In this document: positions 11,800-22,269 of the stretch, piece after piece
Layout: each line of letters opens with the position of its first letter
Position numbering within the stretch: the stretch's first letter is position 1
NCBI RefSeq assembly: GCF_900497805.2
Contig: NW_020954611.1
Coordinates: 6,889,584-6,953,583, forward strand
Reading direction: 5' to 3'
DNA length: 64,000 nt
Origin: Vombatus ursinus
Lineage: Eukaryota; Chordata; Mammalia; Diprotodontia; Vombatidae
Notes under the pieces: generated by a model
Databases searched by the model: none
The model's input: only the letters and a program-made list of their open reading frames with translations
Told to the model about the DNA's origin: nothing
Program-made: the position numbers and the translations under genes

Positions 11800-12040
11800 T
11801 ACCCATTGTGGAATAGTGGATAGAGTGCTGGACCTGGAATCAGGAAAAACTGAGTTCAAATCCATCCTCAGATAGTTACTAGCTGTATGACTCTGGGAGA
11901 ATCATTTTACCTGTCTGCCTCAGTTTCTTCATTTATGAAATGGATTTAATAACAGCACCTACCTCCCAGAGTTGTTGTGAGCATCAAATGAGATAATATT
12001 TGCGAAGTGCATTGTAAAACTTAAAGTGCTTTATCATAAC
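11800..12040 (+). repeat. MIR-type SINE
   Basis: GGATAGAGTGCTGGACCTGG, GAGTTCAAATCCATCCTCAG, CTGCCTCAGTTTCTTCATTT, ending in AAACTTAAAGTGCTTTAT. This is a full-length tRNA-derived CORE-SINE. Confidence 0.75.
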
Positions 12041-12192
12041 ATCTAACTCAAACCAAAATTTAGAACTGGAATTATTAAGTTAATTTGATCCAGTTGAAAT
12101 TGTCCTTTAACCAGGGCTCATTACATTAATACCTGAGCACAGAGTCCCCATCTAGTGATGCCCGTATGAGTAATGTTACAAACTAGAGCAAA

Positions 12193-15100
12193 CAACTTTT
12201 TTTTCTTTTTTAATATTTAGTATTTTATTTTTCCCCAATTACATGTAAAACAATTTTAACATTCATTTTTAGAACTTTGAGTTTCAAATTCTCTCCCTTC
12301 CTTCTTCCCCACCTCAGCCCCATTAAGAAGGCAAGCAGTTCAATATAGGTTATACATGTGTAGTCTTGCAAAACATATTTCCCTATTAGTCATGTGAAAG
12401 AAAATATAGCCCCCCCCCACCTAAAAAACCTCAAGAAAAATAAAAGAACTAAAAAAAATGTGCTTCAATCTGTATTCAGACACCATCAGTTCTTTCTTTG
12501 GGGATGGATAGCATTTTTTATCATAAGTCCTTCAGAGTTGTCTTGGGTCATTGTATTGTTGAGAATAGTATTTACAACTCATTGTCTTACAATATTGCTG
12601 TTACTTTGTACATAGTACATTTCACTTTGCTTCACATTTTCACTTTTTGTTCATGTAGGTCTTTTAAGGTTTTTTCTGAGAGTACCCTCCTCATCATTTC
12701 TTATAGCATAATAGTATTCTATTACAATTACATACTACAATTTGTTCAGCCATTCCCCAGTTCAACTGGGCATCCCCTCAATTTCTAGTTCTTTGCCACC
12801 AGAAAAGAGTTGCTATAACTATTTTGTACATATAGGTCCTTTTCTTTTTTGTTTTTTTTTTCTTTTATCTGTTTTTGGATACAGACCTAGTAATGCTATT
12901 GCTAGGTCAAAGGGTAAGCATAGTTTTATAGCCCTTTAGGCATAGTTTCAAATTGCTCTGTGGAATAGTTGAATCAGTTCACAACTTCACCAATAGTACA
13001 TTAATATTTCATTTTACCCAAATCTCCTCCAACATTTGTCATTTACCTTTTCTGCGCTATTAGCCAATCTAATAGGTGTGATGTAGTACCTCAGAATTGT
13101 TTTAATTTACATTTCTCCAATTAATAGTGATTTAGAGCATTTTTTCATATAGCTATAGATACCTTTTATTACTTCATCTGAAAACTGTTCATATCTTTTG
13201 ATCATCTATCAATTGGGGAATGGCTCTAATTTTTACATATTTGACTAAGTTATCTATATGTTTGAAAAATGAGGCCTTTATCAGAGAAACTTGCTTCAAA
13301 TTTTTTTCACAACTACTTTTGCTAACTGTATTTCCCTTCATCCTATTCCCCTCCCCAATTATTCTATTCTCTCTCTCCTTTCACCCAGTCGCTCCTCAAA
13401 AGTGTTTTATTTCCGACTTCTGCCTCCCCCAATTTGCTTTTCCTTCTATCACCCTACTCCCTTCTCTTATTCCCTTCTCCTCCTACTTTCCTGTGGGGTA
13501 AAATAGATTTCTATACCCAGTTGAGTGTGATGTTATTCCCTCTCTGAGCCAATTCTGATGAGAGTAAGGTTCACTCACTCCACCCCCCATTTCCCCTATC
13601 TTCCCCTCCACTATAAAAGCTTTTTCTTGCCTCTTTTATGTCAGATAATTTACCCCATTCTACCTCTCCCTTTCCCTTTCTCCCAGTGCATTCCTCTTTC
13701 ACCCCTTAATTTTTTTGATATCACTTCATATTCAACTCACACCTGTGCCCTCTGCGTACACATACTCCTTCTAATTGCTCTAATAATGAGAAAGTTCTTA
13801 TGAGTTACTAGTATCATCTATTCATGTAGGAATATAAATAGTTTAACCTTAAGTCCCTTATGACTTCACTTTCCTGTTTACCTTTTTATGCTTCTCTCAA
13901 GTCTTGTGTTTGAAAGTCAAATTTTCTATTCAGCTCTGGTCTTTTCATCAAGAATACTTGAAAGTCTTCCATTTCATTGAATATCAACTTTTTTCTTGAA
14001 GGATTATACTTAGTTTTTCTGGGTAGTGATTCTTGGTTGTAATCCTAGCTCCTTTGCTCTCCAGAATATCATATTCCAAGCCCTCCAACCCTTTAATGTG
14101 GAAGCTACTAAATCTTGTGTTTTCATGACTGTGGCTCCATGATGCTTGAATTGTTTCTTTCTGACTGCTTGTGATATTTTCTCCTTGACCTGGGAGCTCT
14201 ATAATTTGGCTATAATATTCCTGAGAGTTTTCATTTTGGGATCTCTTTCAGGAGGTGATTGGTGAATTCTTTCACTTTTTATTTTACCATCTGGTTCTAG
14301 AATATCAGGGCAACTTTCCTTGATAATTTCTTGAAAGATGATAGTCTCTTTTTTTTATCGTGGCTTTCACGTAGTCCAATAATTTTAAAATCATCTCTCC
14401 TGGGTCTATTTTCCAAATCAGTTTTTCCAATGAAATATTTCACCCTATCTTCTATTTTTTCATTCTTTTGGTTTCATTTTATCATTTCTTGATTTCTCAT
14501 AAAGTCATTAGCTTCCATTTGCTTAATTCTAATTTTGAAGAATTATTCTCTGCAGTGAGCTTTTATACCCCCTTTTCCATTTGTCCAATTCTACTTTTTT
14601 CTTCAGTTTTTTTTTTTCCAGTGAGTTTTTGTACCATTTTTTTCCATTTGGCCAATTCTGCTTTTTAAGACATTCTTCTCCTCATTGGCTTTTTGCACCT
14701 CTTTTACCATTTGACCTATTCTGTTTTTTAAGGTGTTATTTTCTTTAGGTTTTTTTTTTGCATGTGTCTCCTTTACCAAGCTGCTGTCTGTTTTTTCATG
14801 ATTTTCTTGCATCACTCTTATTTCTCTTCCCAATTTTTTCTCTACCTCTCTTACTTGATTTTCAAAATCTTTTTTGAGCTCTTCCATGGCCTGAGACCAA
14901 TTGATATTCTTCTTGGAGGCTTTGGATGTAGATGCTTTGACTTTGTTATCTTCTTCTGATTATGTGTTTTGATCTTCCTTGTCACCATAGTAACTTTCGG
15001 TGGTGAGAATTTTTTCTGCTGTTTGCTCATTTTCCCAGCCTATTTCTTGACTTATAACTCTTTACTAAAGTAGGGCTCTACTTTCACGGTGGAAGGTGCA

Positions 15101-15505
15101 CTGTCCCAAGCTTCAGGGATTTTGTGCAGCTGTTTTCAGAGATAGTTCTAGAGACATGTAAGTTGTCAGTTCTTCCAAAGTAGTATGATCTAAGGAGTGA
15201 TATGTTTAGTACTGTCCTGGACTGTGCTCAGGTCTGTGAGTGACCATAAGCACTCTTTTCTGACCTGGAACTGTGAGGTGGTTCCTCACTCCAATGTGGC
15301 CATGCTCTGATGTGCTAGTTCTCCTCCTTGCCCTGGGACTTCCACCCAGGACTGTGACCCAGATCCGGGTATTGGCAAATATCGTGTCCTGCCCCCAGTG
15401 CTAGCAAGGAGACCCCTGTAATCTCCTTCTTACCAGTTATTCTACCCCCCTTACTATCTGTGGGCTGAGAGTTCCAGAAGCAGTTGTTGCTCCTACTGAT
15501 TATTA
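12193..15505 (-). mobile_element. ORF2-deleted L1 (HAL1-like), copy C
   Basis: Reading the minus strand: a 5' UTR (about 15505-15040) homologous to copy A at 53050-52600; an ORF1 remnant (N-terminus about 15040, coiled-coil part 14887-14603 with KKDFENQVREVEKKLGRE, C-terminal part to about 13850); an inter-ORF region (about 13560-13325); then directly the last part of ORF2 and the 3' UTR (13315-12193, homologous to 46205-45243). Compared with copy B, about 2.8 kb covering the endonuclease and most of the reverse transcriptase is absent. The element ends in a T-rich stretch (reverse poly-A). This ORF1-without-ORF2 layout is that of half-L1 elements, which must borrow L1 enzymes. A random internal deletion is the alternative. 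Confidence 0.75.
14603..14887 (-). pseudogene. L1 ORF1 coiled-coil remnant (copy C)
   Basis: A 94-codon open stretch, rich in K and E with heptad-like spacing (KKDFENQVREVEKKLGRE; repeated IGQM). L1 ORF1p is an RNA-binding trimer held by a coiled coil, and this is that segment. It closely resembles the ORF1 pieces at 50449-50787 and 52302-52592. The repeated RIGQM blocks reflect expansion of the coiled coil. It is one piece of a broken ORF1. Confidence 0.75.
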
Positions 15506-15509
15506 GAGC

Positions 15510-16570
15510 TTCAGGGACATTTGCATGATCAGGTACAATTTAGCAGAAAGAATGATGGAAGTTGAAAGGACAACTAGATAGGGGTGATATCTATCTGCAG
15601 TGTCAGGAAGAATAAGCAGGAGGTGCTGACCATGTGCAGGCTTGAGGGTGGGTGCCTGTACTCCCAGGAAAGGAATAGGTGAATGGAATCATTCCCCAAA
15701 TTCAACTAGGATGAGGTCTGGGGCCTGACATCTGAGAGAGGTAAGTCAGAAATAGTGCACAGAATACACTGGGTGAGGTCATGAGACAAATATTACTAAA
15801 GCATTAAACCAAAATAATGATATGGTTTCAGGGTTGAGTAGGATATCTATTACATAGAGAAGAAGTAAAAGATCATGAGTCCTGAGCACCTGAGAAGAGT
15901 GGTAAAGGGGTGCCACCTTTGGGAATATGACAAGGGAAGGAAAAATAACGTGTTGCTGATAGCAGTGGACAAAAACTCTCCCTTGATTCACAATTTCTCC
16001 TAGGTTTCACTGTGTCAGCTAATCTTAGTGATCAAAGTCCATAGTGGGTACCTTTATGAAGTTAACCCTAATAGTTCTGTGATTTCCTCACTCAGTGTCA
16101 GGATTCATCTACAGACCTTTGACTTGCTTGTGACAATTTTCCACATCTGTTCCCAGCTCCTAGAACTGCCTTTACCCAACAGGCTTAAACAAAACAGCGC
16201 AGAGACAAAGCACTTAGGACAGAAAATCAGAGGCATTGGATTTGCCATCAATCCTCCGGTATAAGGCTAAGATACATATTTATTGCTATGATCTGGTAAT
16301 TCTCTGCCATTCTGACCTTATATAAACAAAGAGTATTTTTTAAAAAGTGACTTCATATGAACTGCTAGTGTCCAAATGAGTTTGAGGGATTGCAGTTGCA
16401 GAGACAGCTTTATCTGTGTGTGAACAATTCTTTAAAAAAAATTGTTTCAGGCAAGGAGAAGTGCCTGTGCCCTAAGACTGCAGCTTTATTGAGACCCCAC
16501 ACATCCCTCTGCAAAATGGTCAATATAGCTTTTGCGCAGGGGCTTCTCAGGGTGGATACAAAAAAACCCT
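15510..16570. other. No recognised feature
   Basis: No coding, RNA or repeat signature was recognised between the L1 copy and the L2 fragment. Confidence 0.35.
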
Positions 16571-16579
16571 CTTATCAAT

Positions 16580-16930
16580 TATTCAACCAGTCTGCATTTA
16601 CTGAGCACCTACCAGACATATGGTAGGCACAGTGGTAGGTGCTGGGGATATATACAGAAAACACAGTAAATCCCAGGCCTCAAGGAACCTACTTTCAATC
16701 AGTAGAAGCAATTTGTACACCTCTGAGCAGATACAGCCCACATACACAAAGTAAAGACAAGGTAATCTCAGAGTGTGCATGGAGGAACGGGGGAGGCATT
16801 AGCAGCTGGAGGAGATCAGGACAGGCCTCATGGAGGAAGTGCCCTTTCAGCTGAGCTTTGAAGAAAGCTAGGAATTTGTGATATATAGAGTTTACAAAAG
16901 CACATTGTACTTTTGTTTCAGGCAAAAACA
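16580..16930 (-). repeat. L2 LINE 3' region
   Basis: Reversed L2 tail (TTACTGAGCACCTACCAGAC, GTGCTGGGGATATATACAG) followed by reversed upstream L2 (CAGGCCTCATGGAGGAAGTG). Confidence 0.7.
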
Positions 16931-17093
16931 GATATGTCAGTACTGAACTTGGTTTAGAGTTAACTGATGGGAATTTGTTTGGAAAGTTTAGCCTTTGGGG
17001 ATGGGAGGGAGCAGGCTTTTATAAAGAGGGAGAAGGAAACCATACCACGAGGAAAGGACTCACCCTTAGTGGAAGTGAGCATGTGCATATGCG

Positions 17094-17125
17094 CTCGCTC
17101 TCTCTCTCTCTCTCTGTCTCTTTCA

Positions 17126-17172
<47 letters not shown>
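17094..17172 (+). repeat. (TC)n-(CA)n compound microsatellite
   Basis: A run of TC repeats passes into about 24 CA units. It explains the serine- and threonine-histidine-rich reading frames here, which are not genes. Confidence 0.95.
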
Positions 17173-17175
<3 letters not shown>

Positions 17176-17179
17176 GAGC

Positions 17180-17690
17180 ATCACATGACACAGCTACATC
17201 TTGCTAGGGTACACAACCTAGAGATGGCATTGGCCCAGAGGTTGATCAAGCCTAAGGAAAGCCTGAGGAGAGATTTGAGTCCCAGCATCTCAGCTATGGG
17301 GATTTTGCAAATAATCATTTGAAATAAGTAGTGTCAGAAATTGGGCCAGATGTTCTAAGTCTTCAGGAGAAGCCCGTAGGGTGGAAGGTGAGGGGTGCGG
17401 TGGAATGGAGGGAAATATAGAAAGATCTCTCTTTGCTCCATATGAAGATGGAGATGGGATGTCACGAGAGAGCACAGTAACAGAGTTTCAAGATTAGGTG
17501 GTCTTAATCCATAAAGGTTTCTGGGACTTCGGAGACCACGGTGGAATTTCTTTTTCCCAGATTCCCGTAGCCTTTGATTTGCACAACTCCGTTCTGTTCT
17601 TTGATCTGGTCTTTCTTAGTTGTTTCATATGTACATCTTCAGTGAAAGCACTTTGCACTCTCCTACTCCTCAATGAGGGCTGGAAAGGAC
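17180..17690. other. No recognised feature
   Basis: Unique-looking sequence with no identifiable repeat or coding signal. Confidence 0.35.
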
Positions 17691-17855
17691 TTTAGAGTTG
17701 ACCTAATCCAATGCCTTCTGATAAGGAATCTGAGGCACAGAAAGGTTGAGACTTCACCAAGGTAACTCAGGTAGCAAATGGTGAAACCAGGACATGAACC
17801 CAGGACTTTCGACTCCTGGTCTCATGTTCTTTCTACTACATTATGTTATCCTCCT
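17690..17855 (-). repeat. MIR SINE
   Basis: TGAGGCACAGAAAGGTTGAG, AACCCAGGACTTTCGACTCC and CTTTCTACTACATTATG follow the reversed MIR consensus. Confidence 0.7.
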
Positions 17856-18058
17856 GCTCAAAAAAAAAAACGTTCCATTTTTTTGCTTCCTTTAAATCAC
17901 CTGGACATTAGGTCAGAGGTCAGGGGGTAGGGGTTGAGCAGGCTTCATGGTGGGATTTGTCATTCGATATACTGAAGGGAGAGAGGGATGGAGAGGTTTA
18001 TGGTTGTAGAGTCAGAATTCAGGGGCCTGCAGGTGGTGGGAAGTGGGATAGATTATAC

Positions 18059-18120
18059 TAGGGGTGGGGAACTTGCAGCCTCGAGGCCGCATGTAGCCCT
18101 CTAGGTCCTCAAGGTCCTGG
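18059..18120 (+). mobile_element. Short remnant of the palindromic hAT family
   Basis: TAGGGGTGGGGAAC, then GCAGCCTCGAGGCCGCATGT and CCTCTAGGTCCTCAAG match one arm of the palindromic element at 56636-56837. Flanking 8-mers GATTATAC and GATTATGC differ at one base and could be a target duplication around an internally deleted copy. Confidence 0.55.
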
Positions 18121-18560
18121 ATTATGCATGTAATGAAGAAGGTCAGTTATTGGTTGGGCCAGTACAGAAGCTGAGAAAAAGATGGAGGCAAAAGGGATAT
18201 TTACAGACTGAGAAAAAGGTCAGCAACAGAGAATCTTTGACAAAGCAAAGATCAACAACAATCAGGTTAGAAGGCAGAGTAAAGGACAGTATTTGAGTTT
18301 AAGTAAAAAGAGTATGCAATTTGCTATGCTCAGCAAGCTGAGCCCAATTGCACGCTTTTCATCTGGAATGTGGATAGTCTATTCTATTACTCCCTTCCTG
18401 CCATTTGTTCACCCAAATGAGCCACAGATGTGAATGATTCCCCTGTGCATACCACCACCATCATCTTAATGGGAGGTCAGCAGTGTGTGCCATAATTCTT
18501 CATTGTCAAAACTCCTAAATCCTCAGTGTGGCTTTTAAGGCTGTCTTCACAATTGTTCCC
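18120..18560. other. No recognised feature
   Basis: No repeat family or reading frame was recognised here. Confidence 0.35.
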
Positions 18561-19190
18561 ATCTTCTGGCTTGAGCCTTATGTCTCACTATTATTTTAGA
18601 GAATTCTTTGAACTGATCTGTTCATCATTCCCTAAAAGCGCCAGGCACGTCCTGTCCTCCACTTGTGTCTGGATACTTTCTTCCTCCTCTCCAATTGTCT
18701 AAGACCTACTGCTCATATGCCTGTACCAAGTCCCTTATGTTCCTGCTCCAGCCATCCTAGCTTTCTGTCTACTTAGGGATCCATCTCTGACCCTGTGTCT
18801 TTATATATACCACTCCTTTTCTATCATTCCTATTCCTCTACGGTTATCAGAATGGCACCATTTCAAAGCCTACCTCCTCCTTAAAGCCTTCTTTGACTTG
18901 AGAAGCATGGTGATATAGTGGACATATCAATGGATTTGGGCCTGGTTTCAAATCCTGACTTTCCTAGTGACTACTTACATGACTTTGGTTGAGTCACCTT
19001 CTCTGAGCTTCATTTTTTATTCTGTAAAATGAGGGGCATCAGATTAAATAACTCATGAGATCCCTTTTATCTCTAAATCCTAGGATCTGTGATCCTGTGA
19101 TATCTTCAGTACTTAATGACCCTCTCTGATTTAACCTCCTCATGCACTCAGTCAATGGTCAGGTATTTCACATATGCTCTACATTGTATT
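18560..19190 (+). repeat. L2 LINE, interrupted by MIR
   Basis: Degenerate L2 coding/3' region (CCTCCTCCTTAAAGCCTTCTT block) continues on the far side of a MIR at about 18900-19110 as ACTTAATGACCCTCTCTG. The MIR therefore inserted into the L2. Confidence 0.55.
18900..19110 (+). repeat. MIR SINE inside L2
   Basis: AGCATGGTGATATAGTGG, GAGTCACCTTCTCTGAGCTTC and TTCTGTAAAATGAGGGGCA follow the MIR consensus in sense orientation. Confidence 0.7.
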
Positions 19191-19195
19191 ATCAG

Positions 19196-19197
<2 letters not shown>

Positions 19198-19241
<44 letters not shown>
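19198..19241 (+). repeat. (TG)n microsatellite
   Basis: About 21 uninterrupted TG units. Confidence 0.97.
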
Positions 19242-19244
<3 letters not shown>

Positions 19245-19652
19245 AAGTTTATGTTAAGTGTTTGCCCCTGAAGGGTAGGATCAGTGAATTATATTTCATC
19301 GTAAGCTGAATATGTAGTCCAATACACTGAATAAAACAGCCATGCAATCAATGTTTGTTGCTGAGGATGTTTTAAAATGTATATTCCTAAGTGGTAAAGG
19401 GAAAACCAAGTGCACCATATTGCCAAATGATGAGTTAGTCCTTCATCACACTTTGTGGTATAAGGTCAGAATTACAAGTATGCCACACTTTGTTCTGTTC
19501 TGAGAACGCTTGACACAAGAGTTGGATTACTTCTTGCGAAGGAAAATCTTACCAAGTCACATGTACCATAGCCTTATGACTTAGGCAGACAAGGGACTTT
19601 TCCCCTGGAAATTAATCATAAATGTGTTAGCATTTATAAATTAATACTTTGA

Positions 19653-19871
19653 GAGGCAGCACGGCTTTAGTGGATAGGGAGCTGGCCTCAGAGCCAGGCA
19701 CATCTGGATTCAAGGCCAATTTCTGACACATATTGACTTTTTGAACCCTCAGCAAACCGCTTAACTTGTCAATGCCTAGGCAACTCTCTAAGACTAAGCT
19801 GCAGAGAATGTGTCAACTTGCCTTGATAGAGAAATTTCCTCACTGGGAGCCCTTTATACCAATGAAACCAT
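19653..19871 (+). repeat. MAR1-like marsupial CORE-SINE
   Basis: A tRNA-like head (GAGGCAGCACGGCTTTAGTG), a CORE region, then the characteristic 3' part CTAGGCAACTCTCTAAGACT and GAGCCCTTTATACCAATGAA. This 3' part identifies the MAR1-type SINE as I remember it. Confidence 0.7.
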
Positions 19872-20168
19872 ATATCCATTTCCTATCTCTAATAGTAATA
19901 GTAGTATAAATAATATATCCTCACTAAACACTTTTAGAAAATAATTAATCATAGGGCATATGGAAATCCAATGCCACAAATACTCTATGATTGGTTGGAA
20001 AGCACAATACTTTTGAATGTGTTTGTAGTTTGGTATACTTGAATCATTAATAGTAAATAGCAAAGCTGTGAAACCTTAGGCATTGCCCTCAGTAACACTC
20101 CAGATTGCCCTAATCAGATTAAAAGGTGGAAATATTAAACAATAAATAAATAAAAATAAAGTAAACAT

Positions 20169-20441
20169 GTTGTTGAATTGTTTCAGATTTGTTTGTTCTT
20201 CTTCAGTCATTTTTTCAGGTGTGTCTGATTCTTCACAACCCCATTTGGGGTTTTCTTGGCAAAGATATTGGAGTGCTTTTCCATTTCTTTCCTCAGCTCA
20301 TTTTACAGTAAGGAACTGAGGCAAATAGGGTTAAGTGACTTATCCAAGGTCACACAGCTAGTAAATGTCCAAGGACTTATTTGAACTCAAGTCTTCTGGA
20401 CTTCAGGCTTGGTGTTCTATCCACTGTACCACCAAGCTTCC
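20169..20441 (-). repeat. Marsupial tRNA-SINE with RTE-like 3' tail
   Basis: In reverse orientation: a 3' tail with GTGTCTGATTCTTCACAACC and CTTGGCAAAGATATTGGAGT, which resembles the BovB/RTE 3' end, then the tRNA-derived body (GGTCACACAGCTAGTAAATG, CTATCCACTGTACCACC). The tail implies mobilisation by RTE machinery. Confidence 0.75.
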
Positions 20442-20789
20442 CAAAACAGAACATAGATAATATTAAATGATTTTCTAAGTCAGTATGTGGCTGACAGGCA
20501 TTCTTATGTATAATTTAGTGGTCCTATTTCTGATTTTGACCAGATCCCTGTGAACCAAATCCTTAGGTACATATATGCCCATTGGGAACTTCTAGTTCCT
20601 TGTGTATAGTGTGGGTTTTTTGGTTGTTTGTTCTTGGTCTGTGTGTATGTATTTATATGTGTGTTGTGAGTGTGTGTAAGTACGTAATCTGGACCTGTGA
20701 TTTCATGTATGGAGTTCCTTTTGAGAAAACTCTTGCTATCATTGCAGATTAGTAATTATCCTGCAACTTATTGTATTAGAGAGTTTCCT

Positions 20790-20900
20790 GGGTGATAGGT
20801 GAAATGACTTGCCCAACACCCCCCACCCAGGATGTGTCTTAGGCAGAACTTGAACCCAAATCTTATTCACTTAAAGGTTCGCTATCTACCCATTATTCTA
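20790..20900 (-). repeat. MIR-like fragment
   Basis: ATGACTTGCCCAACACC, GAACTTGAACCCAAATCTT and CTATCTACCCATTATTC resemble a reversed MIR, degenerate. Confidence 0.45.
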
Positions 20901-21089
20901 AACCATATTTGTGCAATATAGAAATATTTTAACTTGCATTACAGTTACTTCTCTATCCTTCCCACTAGATTGTAAGTACCATGAGGGTATAAATAATGCC
21001 ATTTTTAATTTTTGTATGCAAAGTATGTTGCACGTACTTTAAAAGACGCATGATTTCATTGGTGTGAGTTTTCTACTCACTTCACCAAA

Positions 21090-21150
21090 TCAGGTCAACA
21101 AACATTTGTTAATCACTTACTGTGTGCCAAACATTGTGTTAAGTGCTGAT
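21090..21150 (-). repeat. L2 tail fragment
   Basis: CAACAAACATTTGTTAATCA and TGTGTGCCAAACATTGTGTT are the reversed L2 end. Confidence 0.6.
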
Positions 21151-21690
21151 CAAATCTCAGTGTCTGCATGCCAAAACACAGATAGTCTTCATGGGTTGCT
21201 ATGGCCAAAATAGCTGATTACATGCTTTCCAACCTTCTGGTGATAAAGCTCTCTGAACCTAGCTTGGCTGGTTCAAAGGTGACAGAGATAGTCAATCACA
21301 TTGCTTTCACTGATTTCAAGTCCAGGATTGCTTCCATGCTGTGCTGACATCGAAGGACAACTTCCATGGGCAACCTTACATATAACAGGAACTTAGAAAA
21401 TGTTCCTTTACTTGAATCACTGCTTCTCTTACAGATATCTAAACTTGGGGACAACTTGATATGACACAGTTTATCACATGGATGTCAGTCCTGTCCACTA
21501 ATAACATTGTTATGGACGTATTCTACTGCAATAGGGAAGGGGATTTCTGCATAGTCTCTTTCCAGCCCTCTAGGAAGCTAGCTCATCACAGGTGGATTCT
21601 AATTAAATTAACAAGTGTCTGGATAGTGCCATTGGGACTACCAGATATCATTATTCTCTGAGATTGTCCCATATTTCACTGTCTTATTCC
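21150..21690. other. No recognised feature
   Basis: No repeat family or conserved reading frame was recognised. Confidence 0.35.
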
Positions 21691-21699
21691 ATTAACTGG

Positions 21700-21800
21700 T
21701 TTTTAAACTCCCTTAGCACTAGACCATGTCTTATTTCTTTATATCTCCTCCAGCTCCTAGCATATTGTACACAAGTAAATATTTAATAAATATTTATTAA
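21700..21800 (+). repeat. L2 LINE 3' end
   Basis: AACTCCCTTAGCACTAGACC, ATCTCCTCCAGCTCCTAGCA, ending TTTAATAAATATTTATTAAG. Confidence 0.6.
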
Positions 21801-22269
21801 GTGAATACATAGGGGTATATAACAATCTGATATGTAAGTTAACAGAAAGGAAGAAAATATAGATCTGTTACCCTTATTTACTATAGAGAGTTGATGGAAG
21901 AAAGGAAAAAGAATAGTTGTTGACATACTCATAAGTTCACAGGAGACAGAGCCCAAGAAAGGAGTCCGTGGTAAAATCCCTCAACTCAATTGTCTATATA
22001 CAAAATCTCTAAGCTTAGGCAACAAACAAGAAGAGCTAGAGATCCTCATACAAGGAGATAAGGTTGAGTTCACAGATCTCGCTGAGACTGTGGGATAAAA
22101 CTCATGACTGGAATAATGTTCTATATAAGTATAGTTTATTGAAAAGAATCAGAATAGGTAAAGGGAAGGAGGTAGTATCATATATTAAGAAGGCATGCAT
22201 ATGTAAGGAAATCAGGGAACTTGAGGGGCAAAGCTTGGTGAAGATTACTTGGGTGAAGATCAGTTGATG

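Noticed and set aside
16960-17322. Frames rich in Cys-Val or His-Thr
   Set aside because: They are generated by the TC/CA microsatellite at 17094-17172.
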